A DNA stretch of 64,000 bases. Origin: Burkholderiaceae bacterium. GTDB lineage: Bacteria > Pseudomonadota > Gammaproteobacteria > Burkholderiales > Burkholderiaceae_C. Location: contig JADMJJ010000014.1 of assembly GCA_018780645.1 (NCBI GenBank), positions 1-64,000 on the forward strand, read 5' to 3'. Made by a program: the position numbers and the translations under genes. The notes beneath the pieces were generated by a model. That model did no database searches and was not told the DNA's origin. It saw nothing but the letters and a program-made list of their open reading frames with translations. Positions 19,573 to 30,369 of the stretch are shown piece by piece (position 1 is the first letter of the stretch; each line of letters begins with the position of its first letter).

Positions 19573-20427
19573 TCACAGCTCGGTGCGCAAGGTCCACAGC
19601 TCGGGGAACAGCACCACGTCCAGCATCTTGCGCAGATAGCTGACGCCGCCGGTGCCGCCGGTGCCGCGCTTGAAGCCGATGACACGCTCCACCGTCGTCA
19701 CATGGCGGAAGCGCCAGAGGCGGAAGGCGTCTTCCAGATCGACCAGTTCCTCGCCCATCTGGTACAGATCCCAGTGCTGCTCAGGTTGGCGATAGACCTG
19801 CAGCCAGGCCTGCTTGACGGCCTCGTCGGCCTGGTAGGGCTGGGTCCAGTCGCGCTCCAGATGGGTGGCCGGCACGCTGATGCCGCGCCGGGCCATCAGC
19901 TTCAGTGTCTCGTCATACAGCGAGGGCGCGCGCCAGCTGGCCTCGACCACAGCCAGCCGTGCCGGCGCATGCTCGTGAGGCTTGAGCATGGCCGCGTTCT
20001 TGTTGCCCAGGGTGAACTCGATCTGCCGGTACTGCCAGCTCTGGAAGCCGCTGCTGTTGGACAGATAGGGCCTGATCGCCGAATACTCCGGCGGCGTCAT
20101 CGTCGCCAGCACGTCCCAGGCATGGACCAGCTGTTCCATGATGCGGCTCACCCGGGCCAGCATCTTGAAGGCGGCTGGCAGTTCGTCACGGGCCACATTG
20201 GCCACGGCAGCCTGCATCTCGTGCAGCATCAGCTTCATCCACAGCTCGGAGGTCTGGTGCTGGACGATGAACAGCATCTCGTTGTGCTCGGGCGACCGCG
20301 GATGCTGGGCGCTGAGCACCTGGTCGAGGTGCAGGTAGTCGCCGTAGCTCATGTCCTTCGAGAAGTCGAGCTGCGCTCCTTCTTCTCTGACAATGTTCAT
20401 CGGGCACTGGGCTTTGTCATTGCTCAT
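19573..20427 (-). CDS. kynA: Tryptophan 2,3-dioxygenase
   Basis: A 284-residue cytoplasmic heme enzyme, typical length for bacterial tryptophan 2,3-dioxygenase. It opens the indole ring of L-tryptophan with O2 to give N-formylkynurenine. Diagnostic segments are [27 protein letters not shown], the heme-ligand region [18 protein letters not shown] (His242) and [11 protein letters not shown]. The start at 20427 (MSNDKAQ) was chosen because it overlaps the kynU stop codon by four bases. It is the last gene of kynB-kynU-kynA. It ends one base from the stop of the convergent kinase gene, leaving no room for a separate terminator. Confidence 0.97.
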   Translation of the reverse strand: MSNDKAQCPMNIVREEGAQLDFSKDMSYGDYLHLDQVLSAQHPRSPEHNEMLFIVQHQTSELWMKLMLHEMQAAVANVARDELPAAFKMLARVSRIMEQLVHAWDVLATMTPPEYSAIRPYLSNSSGFQSWQYRQIEFTLGNKNAAMLKPHEHAPARLAVVEASWRAPSLYDETLKLMARRGISVPATHLERDWTQPYQADEAVKQAWLQVYRQPEQHWDLYQMGEELVDLEDAFRLWRFRHVTTVERVIGFKRGTGGTGGVSYLRKMLDVVLFPELWTLRTEL

Positions 20428-21734
20428 GTCACGGCATCCACTTGGTTGAAACGCGGCTCGCGCCACTCCTCGGTCTGCAACACCTTGTGCAGGTGCTCGA
20501 TGGCATCCCAGACATCGACGAAGCGGGTGTACAGCGGCGTAAAGCCGAAGCGCAGGATGTGGGGGAATTCGTCCAGGCGCTGCGGATCGCCGGCGCGGTA
20601 GTCGCCGATCACGCCGCGGGCGATCAGGGCCTTGACGACCGCATAGCCAGCCTCGTGCAGCGGTGCGGCCAGGCTCAGACAGACCTGGCTGCCGCGCTGA
20701 TTGGCGTCGCGCGGCGAGGACAGGCGCACGCCCTGGGCGCCGCAGCGGCCTTCAGCCAGCGCGATGAAGGCCTCGGTCAGCGCCACCGACTTCTTGCGCA
20801 GCGCCTCCATGCCGCCCATGGGCTCGGCGGCGAGCAGGGTGTCGACACCGCATTCCAGTGCGCTGAGCGCCAGGATGGCCGGCGTGCCGCATTGGTAGCG
20901 GGTGATGCCGGCGGCGGGCCGGTAGTCGGGCGTGAACTGGAACGGCGCGGCATGGCCCATCCAGCCCGACAGCGGCTGCCCGAAGTTGCCCATTTCGCGT
21001 TCCGCGTGGCGCGGGTGCGCCCAGACGAAGGCCGGTGCACCGGGGCCGCCGTTCAGATACTTGTAGCCGCAGCCGACGGCGAAGTCGGCGTCGGCACCCT
21101 TGAGGTCCACCGGCAGCGCACCGGCCGAATGGGCCAGGTCCCAGATCACCAGCGCGCCGGCGGCATGGGTGGCGGCGCTCAGCGCCTTCATATCGTGGCG
21201 GTAGCCGGTGCGGTAGTTGACTTCGGTCAGCATCAGTATGGCCAGCTCGGCATTCAGCGCTGCGGGAATCTCATCCACCGTATCCACCAGCTTCAATGTG
21301 AAGCCATGCTGGCGGGCCACGCTCTCGGCGATGTACAGGTCGGTCGGGAAGTTGCTGCGCTCGCTGACGATCAGTCGGCGCCGGGGAGCATCCGCCTTGC
21401 TGATCTGGGCGGCGGCATGCAGCACCTTGTACAGATTGACCGAGGTCGAATCGGCGGTCACCAGCTCATCCGGCCCGGCGCCGACCAGGCGGGCGATCTT
21501 GTTGCCGACCTTGCGCGGCAGATCGATCCAGCCGGCCGTGTTCCAGCTCTTGATCAGATCCATGCCCCATTCGCGGGCGATCACCTCCTGCACCCGGGCC
21601 GCCGTGGCGCGCGGGAGCACGCCCAGCGAATTGCCGTCCAGGTAGTTGATGCCGGGCGGCAGGTCGAACTGATGCCTCAGCTCGAACAGCGGGTCTTCCT
21701 GGTCGCGCACTTCGCAGTCTTGTCTCGTCATCAT
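20424..21734 (-). CDS. kynU: Kynureninase
   Basis: A 436-residue PLP enzyme that cleaves L-kynurenine to anthranilate and alanine. The N-terminal segment [14 protein letters not shown], the Asp-rich active-site segment [13 protein letters not shown] and the PLP-binding Lys225 in [16 protein letters not shown] are all diagnostic. The start at 21734 has an AAGGA ribosome binding site; a second ATG follows at once. It sits between kynB and kynA and overlaps kynA by four bases. Anthranilate produced here is the substrate of the ligase encoded in the divergent operon. Confidence 0.97.
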   Translation of the reverse strand: MMTRQDCEVRDQEDPLFELRHQFDLPPGINYLDGNSLGVLPRATAARVQEVIAREWGMDLIKSWNTAGWIDLPRKVGNKIARLVGAGPDELVTADSTSVNLYKVLHAAAQISKADAPRRRLIVSERSNFPTDLYIAESVARQHGFTLKLVDTVDEIPAALNAELAILMLTEVNYRTGYRHDMKALSAATHAAGALVIWDLAHSAGALPVDLKGADADFAVGCGYKYLNGGPGAPAFVWAHPRHAEREMGNFGQPLSGWMGHAAPFQFTPDYRPAAGITRYQCGTPAILALSALECGVDTLLAAEPMGGMEALRKKSVALTEAFIALAEGRCGAQGVRLSSPRDANQRGSQVCLSLAAPLHEAGYAVVKALIARGVIGDYRAGDPQRLDEFPHILRFGFTPLYTRFVDVWDAIEHLHKVLQTEEWREPRFNQVDAVT

Positions 21735-21806
21735 GGTGGGGTCCTTCTCTTGGTCAGTTGGGGCCCGAGCTTGCCGGGTACGGCAAGGTCCGGCCCGCAA
21801 GGCTCA

Positions 21807-22430
21807 TCAAATTGCGCGCAACACAGCGCGCACGGGGGAGGCACAGGCGCCGGCCAGCTTGAGCGGCAGCGCAATCAGTTCGTAGTCGCCTTCGGGCACG
21901 GCGTCGAGCACCAGGTTTTCCAGCACGCGCAGGTTCAGGCGCAGCAGTTGCTGGTGGCTGTCCAGCGACTTGCTGTCCGCTGGGTCCACCGAGGGCGTGT
22001 CCAGTCCGATCAGCTTGACGCCACGCGCGGCCAGCCAGGCGACGGTCTCGGGGGCGTAGGCGGTGAAGTCGGGATTCCAGACCTCGCTGGCCTGCTGGCA
22101 GCAACGCACCAGCACGCGCTCGGGCAGGTCCTTCTCGGCATGCTGAACGTGTTCGATCTTGATCAGAGGGCCGCAGTCAATCGCGTGGATCACGCGGCAG
22201 GGGCCGACATAGGCCTGCAGGTCCACCTCGGCGGCCGAGGGCTGATCGTTGCCATAGTGCAGCGGCGCATCGGCGTGCGCGCCAACGTGGGGCGACATCG
22301 AGAGCGCGCTGAGATTGACCGGGCAGCCGGGGGACAGCTGGGCCGTCCAGCGCAGGGCATAGGGCTCGTCGCCGGGGAAGATCGGCGAGGCGGGCGAGAC
22401 GGTGGGAGAGATGTCCCAGAGCTGTTTCAT
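21807..22430 (-). CDS. kynB: Kynurenine formamidase (arylformamidase)
   Basis: A 207-residue metal-dependent cyclase-family hydrolase that removes formate from N-formylkynurenine. It has the DISPTVSP start typical of KynB, the zinc-site motif HVGAHADAPLHY, GLDTPSVDP and the LENLVLD...YELIALPLKL C-terminus. The start at 22430 (MKQLWDIS) matches the family; the frame to 22472 is longer than needed. It is the first gene of the kynBUA operon, 72 bases before kynU, and shares a 215-base divergent promoter region with the 2-aminobenzoyl-CoA operon. Confidence 0.96.
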   Translation of the reverse strand: MKQLWDISPTVSPASPIFPGDEPYALRWTAQLSPGCPVNLSALSMSPHVGAHADAPLHYGNDQPSAAEVDLQAYVGPCRVIHAIDCGPLIKIEHVQHAEKDLPERVLVRCCQQASEVWNPDFTAYAPETVAWLAARGVKLIGLDTPSVDPADSKSLDSHQQLLRLNLRVLENLVLDAVPEGDYELIALPLKLAGACASPVRAVLRAI

Positions 22431-22564
22431 CGAATAAACCCCTGGCAGCAGATGCGAAGCGGCCCGAACCATAGCAGCGGGATTTGGGGCGTGGTGTCGG
22501 TTAATTCCAACATCATGAACCGGTCCGAAGATCGGTGAAAGCCCTAGTCCATCTGCCTGATCAA

Positions 22565-22598
22565 TTTAGTTGACACCTAAAATATACAGGTCTAAAGT
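22565..22598. promoter_or_regulatory. Candidate promoter and MarR-type operator upstream of abmA
   Basis: In the gap between kynB and abmA, an AT-rich segment contains the inverted repeat TTTAGTTGACACCTAAA (22565-22581). TTGACA at 22570-22575 could be a -35 box, with TAAAGT at 22593 as a weak -10 after a 17-base spacer. A second imperfect palindrome (ACCT...AGGT) spans the spacer. Such A/T-rich dyads on a promoter are typical of MarR-family sites, and a MarR gene lies in the operon. The assignment is inference. Confidence 0.5.
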
Positions 22599-22645
22599 GC
22601 ATCCATCAAGCGGCATTTTTGCCCGCGGCAAGACGGAGTCTGATG

Positions 22646-25006
22646 ATGCGCATTTCCTGCATTGGTGGCGGCCCGGCCGGTCTGTATTTCGCGTTGCTGA
22701 TGAAGCAGCAGGACCCGTCGAATCAGATCACCGTCTACGAGCGCAACCGCGCCGGCGACACCTTCGGCTGGGGCGTGGTGTTCTCAGACCAGACCTTGAG
22801 CGCGATGCAGCAGGCCGACCCCAAGACCGCCGGCCAGATCCTCGACGCCTTCAATCACTGGGATGACATCGAGGTCAATATCGCCGGCCGCAAGATGCTG
22901 TCGGGCGGCCATGGCTTTTGCGGCATCGGCCGGATGAAGCTCCTGAACATCCTGCAGCAACGCTGCATAGCGCTGGGTGTCGATCTGCGTTTCGAGTCCG
23001 ATGTGGCCGATGACGAGGGCCTGGACGCCGACCTGATCATCGCCGCCGACGGCCTGAACAGCCGCATCCGCAGCAAGTACGCCGCCACCTACCAGCCCGA
23101 TGTCGATCTGCGCCAGTGCCGCTTCGTCTGGCTGGGCACGAGGAAGTTGTTCGACGCCTTCACCTTCGACTTCCAGCGCACCGAATGGGGCTGGTTCCAG
23201 GCCCATGCCTACCGTTTCGATGCCGACACCTCGACCTTCATCGTCGAGGCGCCCGAGCCGGTCTGGAAGGCCGCCGGCCTGGAAGACATGGGCAAGGAAG
23301 ATGCGATTGCCTTCTGCGAAAAGTTGTTCGAAAAGGTCTTGGACGGCAACAAGCTGATCTCCAACTCGGCCCATCTGCGCGGCTCGGCGCAGTGGATTCG
23401 TTTCCCGCGCGTGGTCTGCAAGACCTGGGTGCACCACAACGGCCGTGCGCCCGTCGTGCTGATGGGCGACGCCGCCCACACCGCGCACTTCTCGATCGGC
23501 TCCGGCACCAAGCTGGCGCTGGAAGATGCGATCGGCCTGGCCCGCAATATCGCTGAGGCCAAGGGTGACCTGAACGCCGCGCTGCACAGCTATGAGGCGA
23601 CGCGCAGCATCGAGGTGCTGCGCATCCAGAACGCCGCGCGCAATTCGACCGAGTGGTTCGAGAACGTCGAGCGCCATGCCCATCTGGACCCGGAGCAGTT
23701 CGCCTACTCGCTGCTGACCCGCTCGCAGCGCATCTCGCACGAGAACCTGCGCCTGCGCGATGCAGCCTATGTCGGCGAGTTCGAAAACTGGCTGGCCGAG
23801 CAGGCCGGCTTGAAGCCGACCCAGGGCCAGAGCGTGCCGCCGATGTTCACGCCGTTCACGCTGCGCAGCGTGACCCTGAAGAACCGCGTCGTCGTCTCGC
23901 CGATGGCCCAGTACTCGGCCGTCGATGGCCTGCCCACCGACCACCATCTGGTGCACCTCGGCGCGCGGGCGATGGGCGGTGCCGGCCTGGTGTTCGTCGA
24001 GATGACCTGCGTGTCACCCGACGCGCGCATCACCCCGGCCTGCCCGGGCCTGTACAACGACGCGCAGACGGGTGCCTTCAAGCGCATCACCGACTATGTG
24101 CACAGCCACAGCACGGCAAAGATCGCGCTGCAGCTTGGCCACGCGGGCGCCAAGGGCGCCACCAAGGTGATGTGGGAGGGGATCGATCAGCCGCTGGAAT
24201 CGGGCGCCTGGCCCTTGATCTCCGCCTCGCCGCAGCAATACCTGCCCGGCGTCAGCGCCTGGTCACGGGCGATGACCCGTGCCGACATGGACCGCGTCCG
24301 CGATGACTTCGTCGCCGCGACGAAGCGCGCCGCCGAGGCCGGCTTCGACTGGCTGGAGCTGCACTGTGCGCACGGCTATCTGCTGTCGTCCTTCCTGTCG
24401 CCGCTGACCAATCAGCGCGACGATGAGTACGGCGGCAGCCTGGAGAACCGGTTGCGCTATCCGCTGGAGGTGTTCAAGGCGATGCGCGCCGTCTGGCCCG
24501 AGCATCTGCCGCTGTCGGTGCGCATCTCGGCGCACGACTGGGTGCCCGGCGGCAACACGCCGGACGATGCGGTCGAGATGTCGCGTGCCTTCAAGGCGGC
24601 GGGTGCCGATCTGATCGACGTGTCCTCGGGCCAGGTATCCAAGGCCGAGAAGCCGGTCTATGGCCGCATGTTCCAGACGCCTTTCGCCGAGGCGATTCGC
24701 AACCGTGTCGGCATCGCGACGATTGCCGTTGGCGCGATCAGCGAGGCCGACCATGTCAACAGCATCATCGCCTCGGGCCGAGCCGATCTGTGCGCCATCG
24801 CCCGCCCGCACCTGGCCAATCCGGCCTGGACCCTGATGGAGGCGGCGCGCATCGGCTATTTGGGCGGCGTCGGCGTCGACTGGCCCAAGCAGTACACCTC
24901 GGCCAAGGTGCAGCTTGAGCGCAACTACGAGCGCGAACGGGCGCTGGCGGCGCAGATGGCCGGCCTGTCGCCGCTAGAGCAGGCCAACCGTGCGCTGGGT
25001 GTCTGA
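22646..25006 (+). CDS. abmA: 2-aminobenzoyl-CoA monooxygenase/reductase (fused FAD hydroxylase and OYE-type domain)
   Basis: A 786-residue fusion. Residues 1-390 are a flavin monooxygenase ([12 protein letters not shown] at the start, [22 protein letters not shown] near 275). Residues 400-786 are an old-yellow-enzyme domain ([20 protein letters not shown], quoted in part: [27 protein letters not shown]). This fusion is the hallmark of the enzyme from Azoarcus evansii that hydroxylates 2-aminobenzoyl-CoA and then reduces the ring, making a non-aromatic CoA ester without ring cleavage by a dioxygenase. Salicylyl-CoA 5-hydroxylase resembles only the first half. GGAG lies seven bases before the ATG at 22646; 22643 is also possible. 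Confidence 0.9.
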   Translation: MRISCIGGGPAGLYFALLMKQQDPSNQITVYERNRAGDTFGWGVVFSDQTLSAMQQADPKTAGQILDAFNHWDDIEVNIAGRKMLSGGHGFCGIGRMKLLNILQQRCIALGVDLRFESDVADDEGLDADLIIAADGLNSRIRSKYAATYQPDVDLRQCRFVWLGTRKLFDAFTFDFQRTEWGWFQAHAYRFDADTSTFIVEAPEPVWKAAGLEDMGKEDAIAFCEKLFEKVLDGNKLISNSAHLRGSAQWIRFPRVVCKTWVHHNGRAPVVLMGDAAHTAHFSIGSGTKLALEDAIGLARNIAEAKGDLNAALHSYEATRSIEVLRIQNAARNSTEWFENVERHAHLDPEQFAYSLLTRSQRISHENLRLRDAAYVGEFENWLAEQAGLKPTQGQSVPPMFTPFTLRSVTLKNRVVVSPMAQYSAVDGLPTDHHLVHLGARAMGGAGLVFVEMTCVSPDARITPACPGLYNDAQTGAFKRITDYVHSHSTAKIALQLGHAGAKGATKVMWEGIDQPLESGAWPLISASPQQYLPGVSAWSRAMTRADMDRVRDDFVAATKRAAEAGFDWLELHCAHGYLLSSFLSPLTNQRDDEYGGSLENRLRYPLEVFKAMRAVWPEHLPLSVRISAHDWVPGGNTPDDAVEMSRAFKAAGADLIDVSSGQVSKAEKPVYGRMFQTPFAEAIRNRVGIATIAVGAISEADHVNSIIASGRADLCAIARPHLANPAWTLMEAARIGYLGGVGVDWPKQYTSAKVQLERNYERERALAAQMAGLSPLEQANRALGV

Positions 25007-25009
25007 ACT

Positions 25010-25777
25010 ATGAGTGACGCCATGCATGCGGTGGTGACGGGCGGCGGCAGCGGCATCGGCGCCGCGATTGCGCGCGGGCTGCTGCAGGACGGCTATGCGG
25101 TGACCTTGATGGGCCGCAATCTGGCCAAGCTGCAGGCTCAGCAGGCCGAACTCTCTGCGCTGGGACGTGTCGGCGTGCAGACGGTCGATGTGGCCGATGA
25201 GTCTGCCGTGCAGTCTGCTTTTGCAGCGGCGACTGCCGACCTGGGACCGATAGCCGTGCTCGTCAACAACGCCGGCCAGGCCGAAAGCGCACCGCTTCAC
25301 CGCACGACCTTGGCACTGTGGCAGCAGATGCTCAGCGTCAATCTGACCGGCACCTTCCTGTGCTCGCGCGAGGTGCTGGCCGGCATGACCGAGCGCCGCC
25401 AGGGCCGCATCATCAATGTGGCCAGCACGGCCGCTCTCAAGGGCTATGCCTATGTGGCGGCCTATGTGGCGGCCAAGCACGGCGTGCTGGGCCTGACCCG
25501 GGCGATGGCGCTGGAGCTGGCCAGGAAGGGCATCACCGTCAACGCGGTCTGCCCCGGCTATACCGAGACCGAGATTGTCGATAGCGCGATAGCGCGCATC
25601 GTCTCGAAGACGGGCCGCACCGCAGAAGAGGCGCGGGCCGAGCTGTCTGCCGGCAACCCGCAGGGCCGCATGGTCCAGCCCGACGAGGTGGCGCAGACGG
25701 TGCGCTGGCTGGCGCGGCCCGATTCGGCGTCTATCAACGGTCAGGCGATTGCCGTGTGTGGCGGCGAGGTGATGTGA
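25010..25777 (+). CDS. Short-chain dehydrogenase/reductase, 3-hydroxyacyl-CoA dehydrogenase-like
   Basis: A 255-residue classical SDR. It has the NAD(P)-binding TGGGSGIGAA near residue 8, VNNAG near 85, Ser in NVASTAALKG and the YVAAK catalytic pair (AYVAAYVAAKHG), then CPGYTETEIV. The family oxidises or reduces secondary alcohols. In this operon the likely substrate is a hydroxyacyl-CoA made after ring reduction of 2-aminobenzoyl-CoA. It starts three bases after abmA, and its stop overlaps the MarR gene start. An ATG at 25022 would also work. Substrate assignment is from context. Confidence 0.88.
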   Translation: MSDAMHAVVTGGGSGIGAAIARGLLQDGYAVTLMGRNLAKLQAQQAELSALGRVGVQTVDVADESAVQSAFAAATADLGPIAVLVNNAGQAESAPLHRTTLALWQQMLSVNLTGTFLCSREVLAGMTERRQGRIINVASTAALKGYAYVAAYVAAKHGVLGLTRAMALELARKGITVNAVCPGYTETEIVDSAIARIVSKTGRTAEEARAELSAGNPQGRMVQPDEVAQTVRWLARPDSASINGQAIAVCGGEVM

Positions 25778-26328
25778 TGGGTACCGAGATCGAAGACCGT
25801 CCTGACCTCGAATCGAGGGTCATCGACGACCATCACCAGGCGCTGAAGCTGTGGCTGCGCCTGCTGGCCTGCACGACGCGGGTCGAGGGCGTGATACGCA
25901 ACCGCCTGCGCACCGAGTTCGCCACCACCCTGCCGCGCTTCGACCTGTTGGCCCAGCTGGAGCGTCACCCCGAGGGCCTGGCCATGGGCGAGCTGTCGCA
26001 GCGGCTGATGGTCACCGGCGGCAACGTCACCGGCATCACCGACCAGCTGGAGTCCGAGGGCCTGGTGGTGCGCGAGCCGCACCCGACCGACCGGCGCTCG
26101 TTCTCGGTCTGCCTGACGCCGGCCGGCAAGCGCCAGTTCCGCCGCATGGCCGCCACCCATGAGCAATGGGTGATCGAGTTACTGGCCGGGTGGAGTGGCG
26201 ATGAAAAGGCCCAGGTCTATGACCTGCTGGCGACATTGAAAACCCATCTGGGCGCGCAGGAGGCTCTGCCCGCCGCCAATGGCAGAACCGCGAAGGCCAA
26301 GCGCGCCGCAGCGAAGGAGAACAAGTGA
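25777..26328 (+). CDS. MarR-family transcriptional regulator
   Basis: A 183-residue regulator with the winged-helix core at about residues 40-135: [20 protein letters not shown], the recognition helix region [21 protein letters not shown] and the wing [19 protein letters not shown] (all quoted as short parts of the frame). The C-terminus is Lys/Ala-rich and probably flexible. MarR relatives in aromatic-CoA operons commonly repress until they bind the CoA thioester. 2-Aminobenzoyl-CoA is therefore the natural candidate ligand and the palindrome near 22565 the candidate site. It is embedded in the operon with overlaps at both ends (ATG in TGATG; stop overlapping the next ATG). Confidence 0.9.
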   Translation: MGTEIEDRPDLESRVIDDHHQALKLWLRLLACTTRVEGVIRNRLRTEFATTLPRFDLLAQLERHPEGLAMGELSQRLMVTGGNVTGITDQLESEGLVVREPHPTDRRSFSVCLTPAGKRQFRRMAATHEQWVIELLAGWSGDEKAQVYDLLATLKTHLGAQEALPAANGRTAKAKRAAAKENK

Positions 26329-27167
26329 TGGATGCGAATCTGGAAGCTGGCAACCGCCGCACCACAGCCGGCCTGACGCCGGTGCACTTCGGCTGGGAGG
26401 TCATCGGCAAGGTCGGTTTGATCACCCTGAACCGCCCCGAGCGCAAGAACCCGTTGACCTTCGAGTCCTACGCCGAGCTGCGTGATCTGTTCCGCCTCCT
26501 GGCCTATGCCGATGATGTGCGTTCGGTGGTCGTGCAGGGCGCCGGCGGCAATTTCTGCTCCGGCGGCGATGTGCACGAGATCATCGGCCCGCTGACGAAG
26601 ATGAGCATGCCCGACCTGCTGGCCTTCACGCGCATGACCGGCGATCTGGTCAAGGCGATGCGCGCCTGCCCGCAGCCCATCGTCTCGGCCATCGACGGCG
26701 TCTGTGCCGGGGCCGGCGCCATCATCGCCATGTCGTCCGATCTGCGCCTGGGCACTGCCCGCTCCAAGGTGGCCTTTCTGTTCTCCCGCGTCGGCCTGGC
26801 CGGCTGCGATATGGGCGCCTGCGCAATGCTGCCGCGCATCATCGGCCAGGGCAGGGCGTCCGAGCTGCTGTACACCGGCCGCAATATGCCTGGCGACGAG
26901 GCGCTGGCCTGGGGCTTCTACAACCGCGTGGTCGCCGAGGATGAGCTGAATGCCGCCGCCGTGGCCCTGGCGCAAGACCTGGCCAGCGGCCCGACCTTCG
27001 GCCACGCGATGACCAAGAAGATGCTGCATCAGGAATGGGCGATGGGCGTTGACGAAGCGATCGAGTCCGAGGCCCAGGCCCAGGCGATCTGCATGATGAC
27101 GCAGGACTTCCACCGCGCCTACAACGCGTTCGCCAACAAGCAGCGCCCGAGCTTCGAAGGGACCTGA
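26328..27167 (+). CDS. Enoyl-CoA hydratase/isomerase family protein
   Basis: A 279-residue crotonase-fold protein. The oxyanion-hole segments are [17 protein letters not shown] (about residues 68-84) and [20 protein letters not shown] (about 122-141). Next come [16 protein letters not shown] and the catalytic-region [14 protein letters not shown]. The family adds water to, or isomerises, enoyl-CoA esters. Within this operon it would act in the beta-oxidation-like steps after ring reduction or ring opening. The start at 26328 overlaps the MarR stop. The copy 1 repeat begins directly after its stop codon. Confidence 0.92.
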   Translation: MDANLEAGNRRTTAGLTPVHFGWEVIGKVGLITLNRPERKNPLTFESYAELRDLFRLLAYADDVRSVVVQGAGGNFCSGGDVHEIIGPLTKMSMPDLLAFTRMTGDLVKAMRACPQPIVSAIDGVCAGAGAIIAMSSDLRLGTARSKVAFLFSRVGLAGCDMGACAMLPRIIGQGRASELLYTGRNMPGDEALAWGFYNRVVAEDELNAAAVALAQDLASGPTFGHAMTKKMLHQEWAMGVDEAIESEAQAQAICMMTQDFHRAYNAFANKQRPSFEGT

Positions 27168-27551
27168 AGTGAAACGGATCGAATCGCCACGGGGTGTCGG
27201 TGCTTGGCGCCTCGCGTTGTTGGCGCGGCAGAGGGGGCGGGAGGCCGGCCACGACGGGCTGAAGCTTGGGCCGGTCCCTTCGGCCCGACCTCCAGCTTCT
27301 TTATGCCCGCCGTGGCCGGCCCCCCACCCCCTCTGCGGATGCGCTGGTGGCCGCCCACCCCGCGTGGTGCGCGTGATTTGCGGATTGGCGAGCCTGCACA
27401 CCATTTGCAGAAGGGACGAGGGCGTGCCGGCTGCAGCGGGCATAAGGAAGCCGGAGCCCGGTCCGTCCAGGGCCGGACAAGGCTTCAGCCCGCAGCGGCC
27501 GGCGCGCCCTCGTCCCTGCCGCTACAAACCTCAAGAGTTGGAGCTATTGAC
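27168..27551 (+). repeat. Interspersed two-hairpin intergenic repeat, copy 1 (full length)
   Basis: This 384-base gap between two genes of one operon is filled by a structured repeat also found at 41327-41769 and 48521-48802. The left end reads GTGAAACGGATCGAATCGCC, one base after the stop codon. Hairpin 1 (27228-27336) opens with GCAGAGGGGG and closes with CCCCCTCTGC, the arms pairing over most of 109 bases. After a 75-base spacer, hairpin 2 (27411-27518) opens with GGGACGAGGGCG and closes with CGCCCTCGTCCC. The right end runs to the ATG of the acyl-CoA dehydrogenase. No open frame in it is credible as a gene. Confidence 0.85.
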
Positions 27552-28709
27552 ATGCATCTGAAGCACCTCGATTGGCCATTCTTCGAGGGCGGGCACCGCG
27601 CGCTAGCCGCCGAGCTGGATAGCTGGTGCGCCGCACACCTGGACCATGGCCATGGCAATGATGTCGATGCCGAATGCAAGCGCCTGGTCAAGCTGCTGGG
27701 CGAGGCCGGCTGGCTGCGCCACGCGATTGCCGGCGCGGCCCTGGGCGGCGCGGCCGAGGTGATAGACACCCGCGCGATCTGCCTGCTGCGCGAGACGCTG
27801 GCCCGCTACAACGGCCTGGCCGATTTCGCGTTCGCGATGCAGGGCCTGGGCTCGGGCGCGATCTCGCTGGCCGGCACGGCCGCGCAGCGCGAGCGCTATC
27901 TACCGCGCGTGGCCCGCGGCGAGGCGCTGGCAGCGTTTGCGTTGAGCGAACCCGAGGCCGGCTCCGACGTGGCGGCGATGCAGTGCGCGGCGGTCGAGGA
28001 CGTCGACAGCTATGTGCTGAACGGCGAGAAGACCTGGATCTCCAACGGGGGCATCGCCGATTTCTATGTGGTGTTCGCCCGTACCGGAGAGCAGCCCGGC
28101 TCGCGCGGTATCAGCGCCTTCATCGTCGATGCCGATCTGCCGGGCTTCGAGATCGCCGAGCGCATCGAGGTGATCGCGCCGCATCCGCTGGCGCGGCTGA
28201 AGTTCACCAACTGCCGCGTGGCCAAGAGCCAGATGGTGGGCGCGCCGGGCGAGGGCTTCAAGGTGGCCATGCGTACCTTGGATGTGTTCCGCACCTCGGT
28301 GGCCGCCGCCTCGCTGGGCTTTGCCCGCCGGGCCTTGCAAGAAGGCTTGCAACAGGCCCATGGTCGCAAGATGTTCGGCGCCACGCTGGGCGACCTGCCG
28401 CTGACCCAGGCCAAGCTGGCTGACATGGCCTGCACGGTGGACTCATCGGCCCTGCTGGTCTATCGCGCCGCCTGGCAGCGCGACCAGGGCCAGAACGTGA
28501 CTCGCGAGGCCGCGATGGCCAAGCTGATGGCCACCGAAGGCGCGCAACGCGTCATCGACGCGGCCGTGCAGATGTTCGGTGGCCGCGGCGTGCAAAGCGG
28601 CGCGATGGTCGAGTCGCTGTACCGCGAGATCCGCGCGCTGCGCATCTACGAGGGCGCCAGCGAGGTGCAGCAGCTGATCATCGGTCGTGATTTGTTGAAG
28701 AACGGTTGA
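27552..28709 (+). CDS. Acyl-CoA dehydrogenase family protein
   Basis: A 385-residue FAD enzyme of the standard acyl-CoA dehydrogenase length. Diagnostic segments are [15 protein letters not shown] (about 135-149), [20 protein letters not shown], the C-terminal FAD contact [13 protein letters not shown] and the catalytic-base region [19 protein letters not shown] with Glu. The family introduces a double bond next to the thioester carbonyl. Here it most likely acts on an alicyclic or dicarboxylic acyl-CoA from 2-aminobenzoyl-CoA. Its start codon is the last base-triplet of the repeat junction. It is distinct from the glutaryl-CoA dehydrogenase at the end of the operon. Confidence 0.93.
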   Translation: MHLKHLDWPFFEGGHRALAAELDSWCAAHLDHGHGNDVDAECKRLVKLLGEAGWLRHAIAGAALGGAAEVIDTRAICLLRETLARYNGLADFAFAMQGLGSGAISLAGTAAQRERYLPRVARGEALAAFALSEPEAGSDVAAMQCAAVEDVDSYVLNGEKTWISNGGIADFYVVFARTGEQPGSRGISAFIVDADLPGFEIAERIEVIAPHPLARLKFTNCRVAKSQMVGAPGEGFKVAMRTLDVFRTSVAAASLGFARRALQEGLQQAHGRKMFGATLGDLPLTQAKLADMACTVDSSALLVYRAAWQRDQGQNVTREAAMAKLMATEGAQRVIDAAVQMFGGRGVQSGAMVESLYREIRALRIYEGASEVQQLIIGRDLLKNG

Positions 28710-28720
28710 GGACTTTTGGC

Positions 28721-30334
28721 ATGAGCTATACCGCCCACGTTGACAACTTTGCGCGCGACAACCTTCCGCCGGCCGATCAATGGCCCGAGCTGGTGTTCGA
28801 CCTGCCCGAGCTGCAGTTCCCCGAGCGGCTGAACTGTGCCCACGAGTTGCTGGATGCCTGGGTCGAGCGCGGCCACGGCGCTCGGCTGTGCATGCAGGGC
28901 ACCGGCGTGCGCTGGACCTATGCCGATCTGCTGGCCCAGGCCAACCGTATCGCCCACGTGCTGGTCGAAGATATGGGCGTGGTGCCAGGCAACCGCGTGC
29001 TGATGCGCGGCGCCAACACGCCGATGATGGCCGCCTGCTGGTTCGCGATCCAGAAGGCCGGTGCGATTGCGGTGGCGACGATGCCCTTGCTGCGCGCCAA
29101 GGAGCTGTGCCAGGTGATTCAACAGGCGGAAGTCAGCCACGCGCTGTGCGACGCTCGCCTGGCCGAGGAATTGGCACTGGCGCAAGCGCAGTGTCCGACC
29201 CTGAAGTCGGTCGCCCACTATATGAGCGAAGCACCCGACGGCATCGAGGCGCGCGCTGCCGCCAAGCCCGCCGCGTTCTCCAATGTGGACACCGCTGCAG
29301 ACGACTGCTGCATCATCGCCTTCACCTCGGGCACGACCGGCAAGCCCAAGGGCACGATGCATTTCCATCGCGATGTGATGGCCATCTGCGCCTGCTGGCC
29401 CAAGCATGTGTTGAAGCCGGTCGCCGCCGATGTCTTCATCGGCAGCCCGCCGCTGGCCTTCACCTTCGGACTTGGCGGCCTCGTGCTGTTCCCGATGTCG
29501 GTCGGCGCCTCGACGGTGCTGCTTGAGAAGGCCTCGCCCGAGGGCCTGTTGCCGGCCATCGCCCACTATCGCGCCACCGTCTGCTTCACAGCGCCCACGT
29601 CCTACCGCGCGATGGCGCCGCTGGTGGGGCAGCATGACCTGAGCAGCCTGCGCAAATGCGTCAGCGCCGGCGAGGCGCTTCCTGCGGCCACGCGCCAACT
29701 TTGGAAAGACGCCAGCGGCATCGAGATGATCGACGGCATCGGCGCGACCGAGCTGCTGCACATCTTCATCTCGCATACCGAGATCGAAGCGCGGCCCGGC
29801 GCCACCGGCAAGCCGGTCCCCGGCTACCAGGCCCGTGTCGTCGATGACGAGGGCCGTGTCTTGCCGGCAGGGCAAGTTGGCAAGCTGGCGGTGAAGGGGC
29901 CGACCGGCTGCCGCTACCTGGCAGACGACCGCCAGCGCGCCTATGTGCAGAACGGCTGGAACCTGACCGGCGACGCCTATGCGATGGACGAGGATGGCTA
30001 CTTCATCTACCAATCGCGCACCGACGACATGATCATCTCCGGCGGCTACAACATTGCCGGTCCCGAGGTGGAGAGTGCCCTGTTGCTGCACCCGCAGGTG
30101 GCGGAGTGCGGCGTCATCGGCGTGGCCGATGAGCAGCGCGGCCAGATTGTCAAGGCCTTCGTTGTGCTGCGCCCCGGTGCAACACCTGGCCCCGAACTGG
30201 TGCGCGAGCTGCAGGACTTCGTGAAACAGACGGTCGCTCCGTATAAATACCCCCGTGCGATCGAGTTCCGCGAAGCGCTGCCGCGCACTGAGACTGGCAA
30301 ACTGCAACGGTTTCGTCTACGCAATCCCGCCTGA
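28721..30334 (+). CDS. abmG: 2-aminobenzoate-CoA ligase (benzoate-CoA ligase family)
   Basis: A 537-residue adenylate-forming enzyme. The ATP-binding P-loop TSGTTGKPKGTMHFHRD is near residue 205. GIGATELLHIFISH, the YQSRTDDMIISGGYNIAGPEVE hinge (quoted in part: RTDDMIISGGYNI) and the catalytic Lys in RTETGKLQRFRLR are all in place. The family activates aryl acids to CoA thioesters with ATP. The neighbouring kynureninase and 2-aminobenzoyl-CoA monooxygenase make anthranilate the expected substrate. The start at 28721 (MSYTAHVD) was chosen over an upstream in-frame ATG at 28706 that nearly touches the previous stop. Confidence 0.9.
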   Translation: MSYTAHVDNFARDNLPPADQWPELVFDLPELQFPERLNCAHELLDAWVERGHGARLCMQGTGVRWTYADLLAQANRIAHVLVEDMGVVPGNRVLMRGANTPMMAACWFAIQKAGAIAVATMPLLRAKELCQVIQQAEVSHALCDARLAEELALAQAQCPTLKSVAHYMSEAPDGIEARAAAKPAAFSNVDTAADDCCIIAFTSGTTGKPKGTMHFHRDVMAICACWPKHVLKPVAADVFIGSPPLAFTFGLGGLVLFPMSVGASTVLLEKASPEGLLPAIAHYRATVCFTAPTSYRAMAPLVGQHDLSSLRKCVSAGEALPAATRQLWKDASGIEMIDGIGATELLHIFISHTEIEARPGATGKPVPGYQARVVDDEGRVLPAGQVGKLAVKGPTGCRYLADDRQRAYVQNGWNLTGDAYAMDEDGYFIYQSRTDDMIISGGYNIAGPEVESALLLHPQVAECGVIGVADEQRGQIVKAFVVLRPGATPGPELVRELQDFVKQTVAPYKYPRAIEFREALPRTETGKLQRFRLRNPA

Positions 30335-30369
30335 TCGAATCAATACCCCACAGCACGATGGAGCACTGC

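Noticed and set aside
26217-27443. 408-codon minus-strand open frame across the hydratase gene and repeat copy 1
   Set aside because: It is antisense to the enoyl-CoA hydratase and then runs through the repeat; composition follows the GC-rich shadow pattern with no domain.
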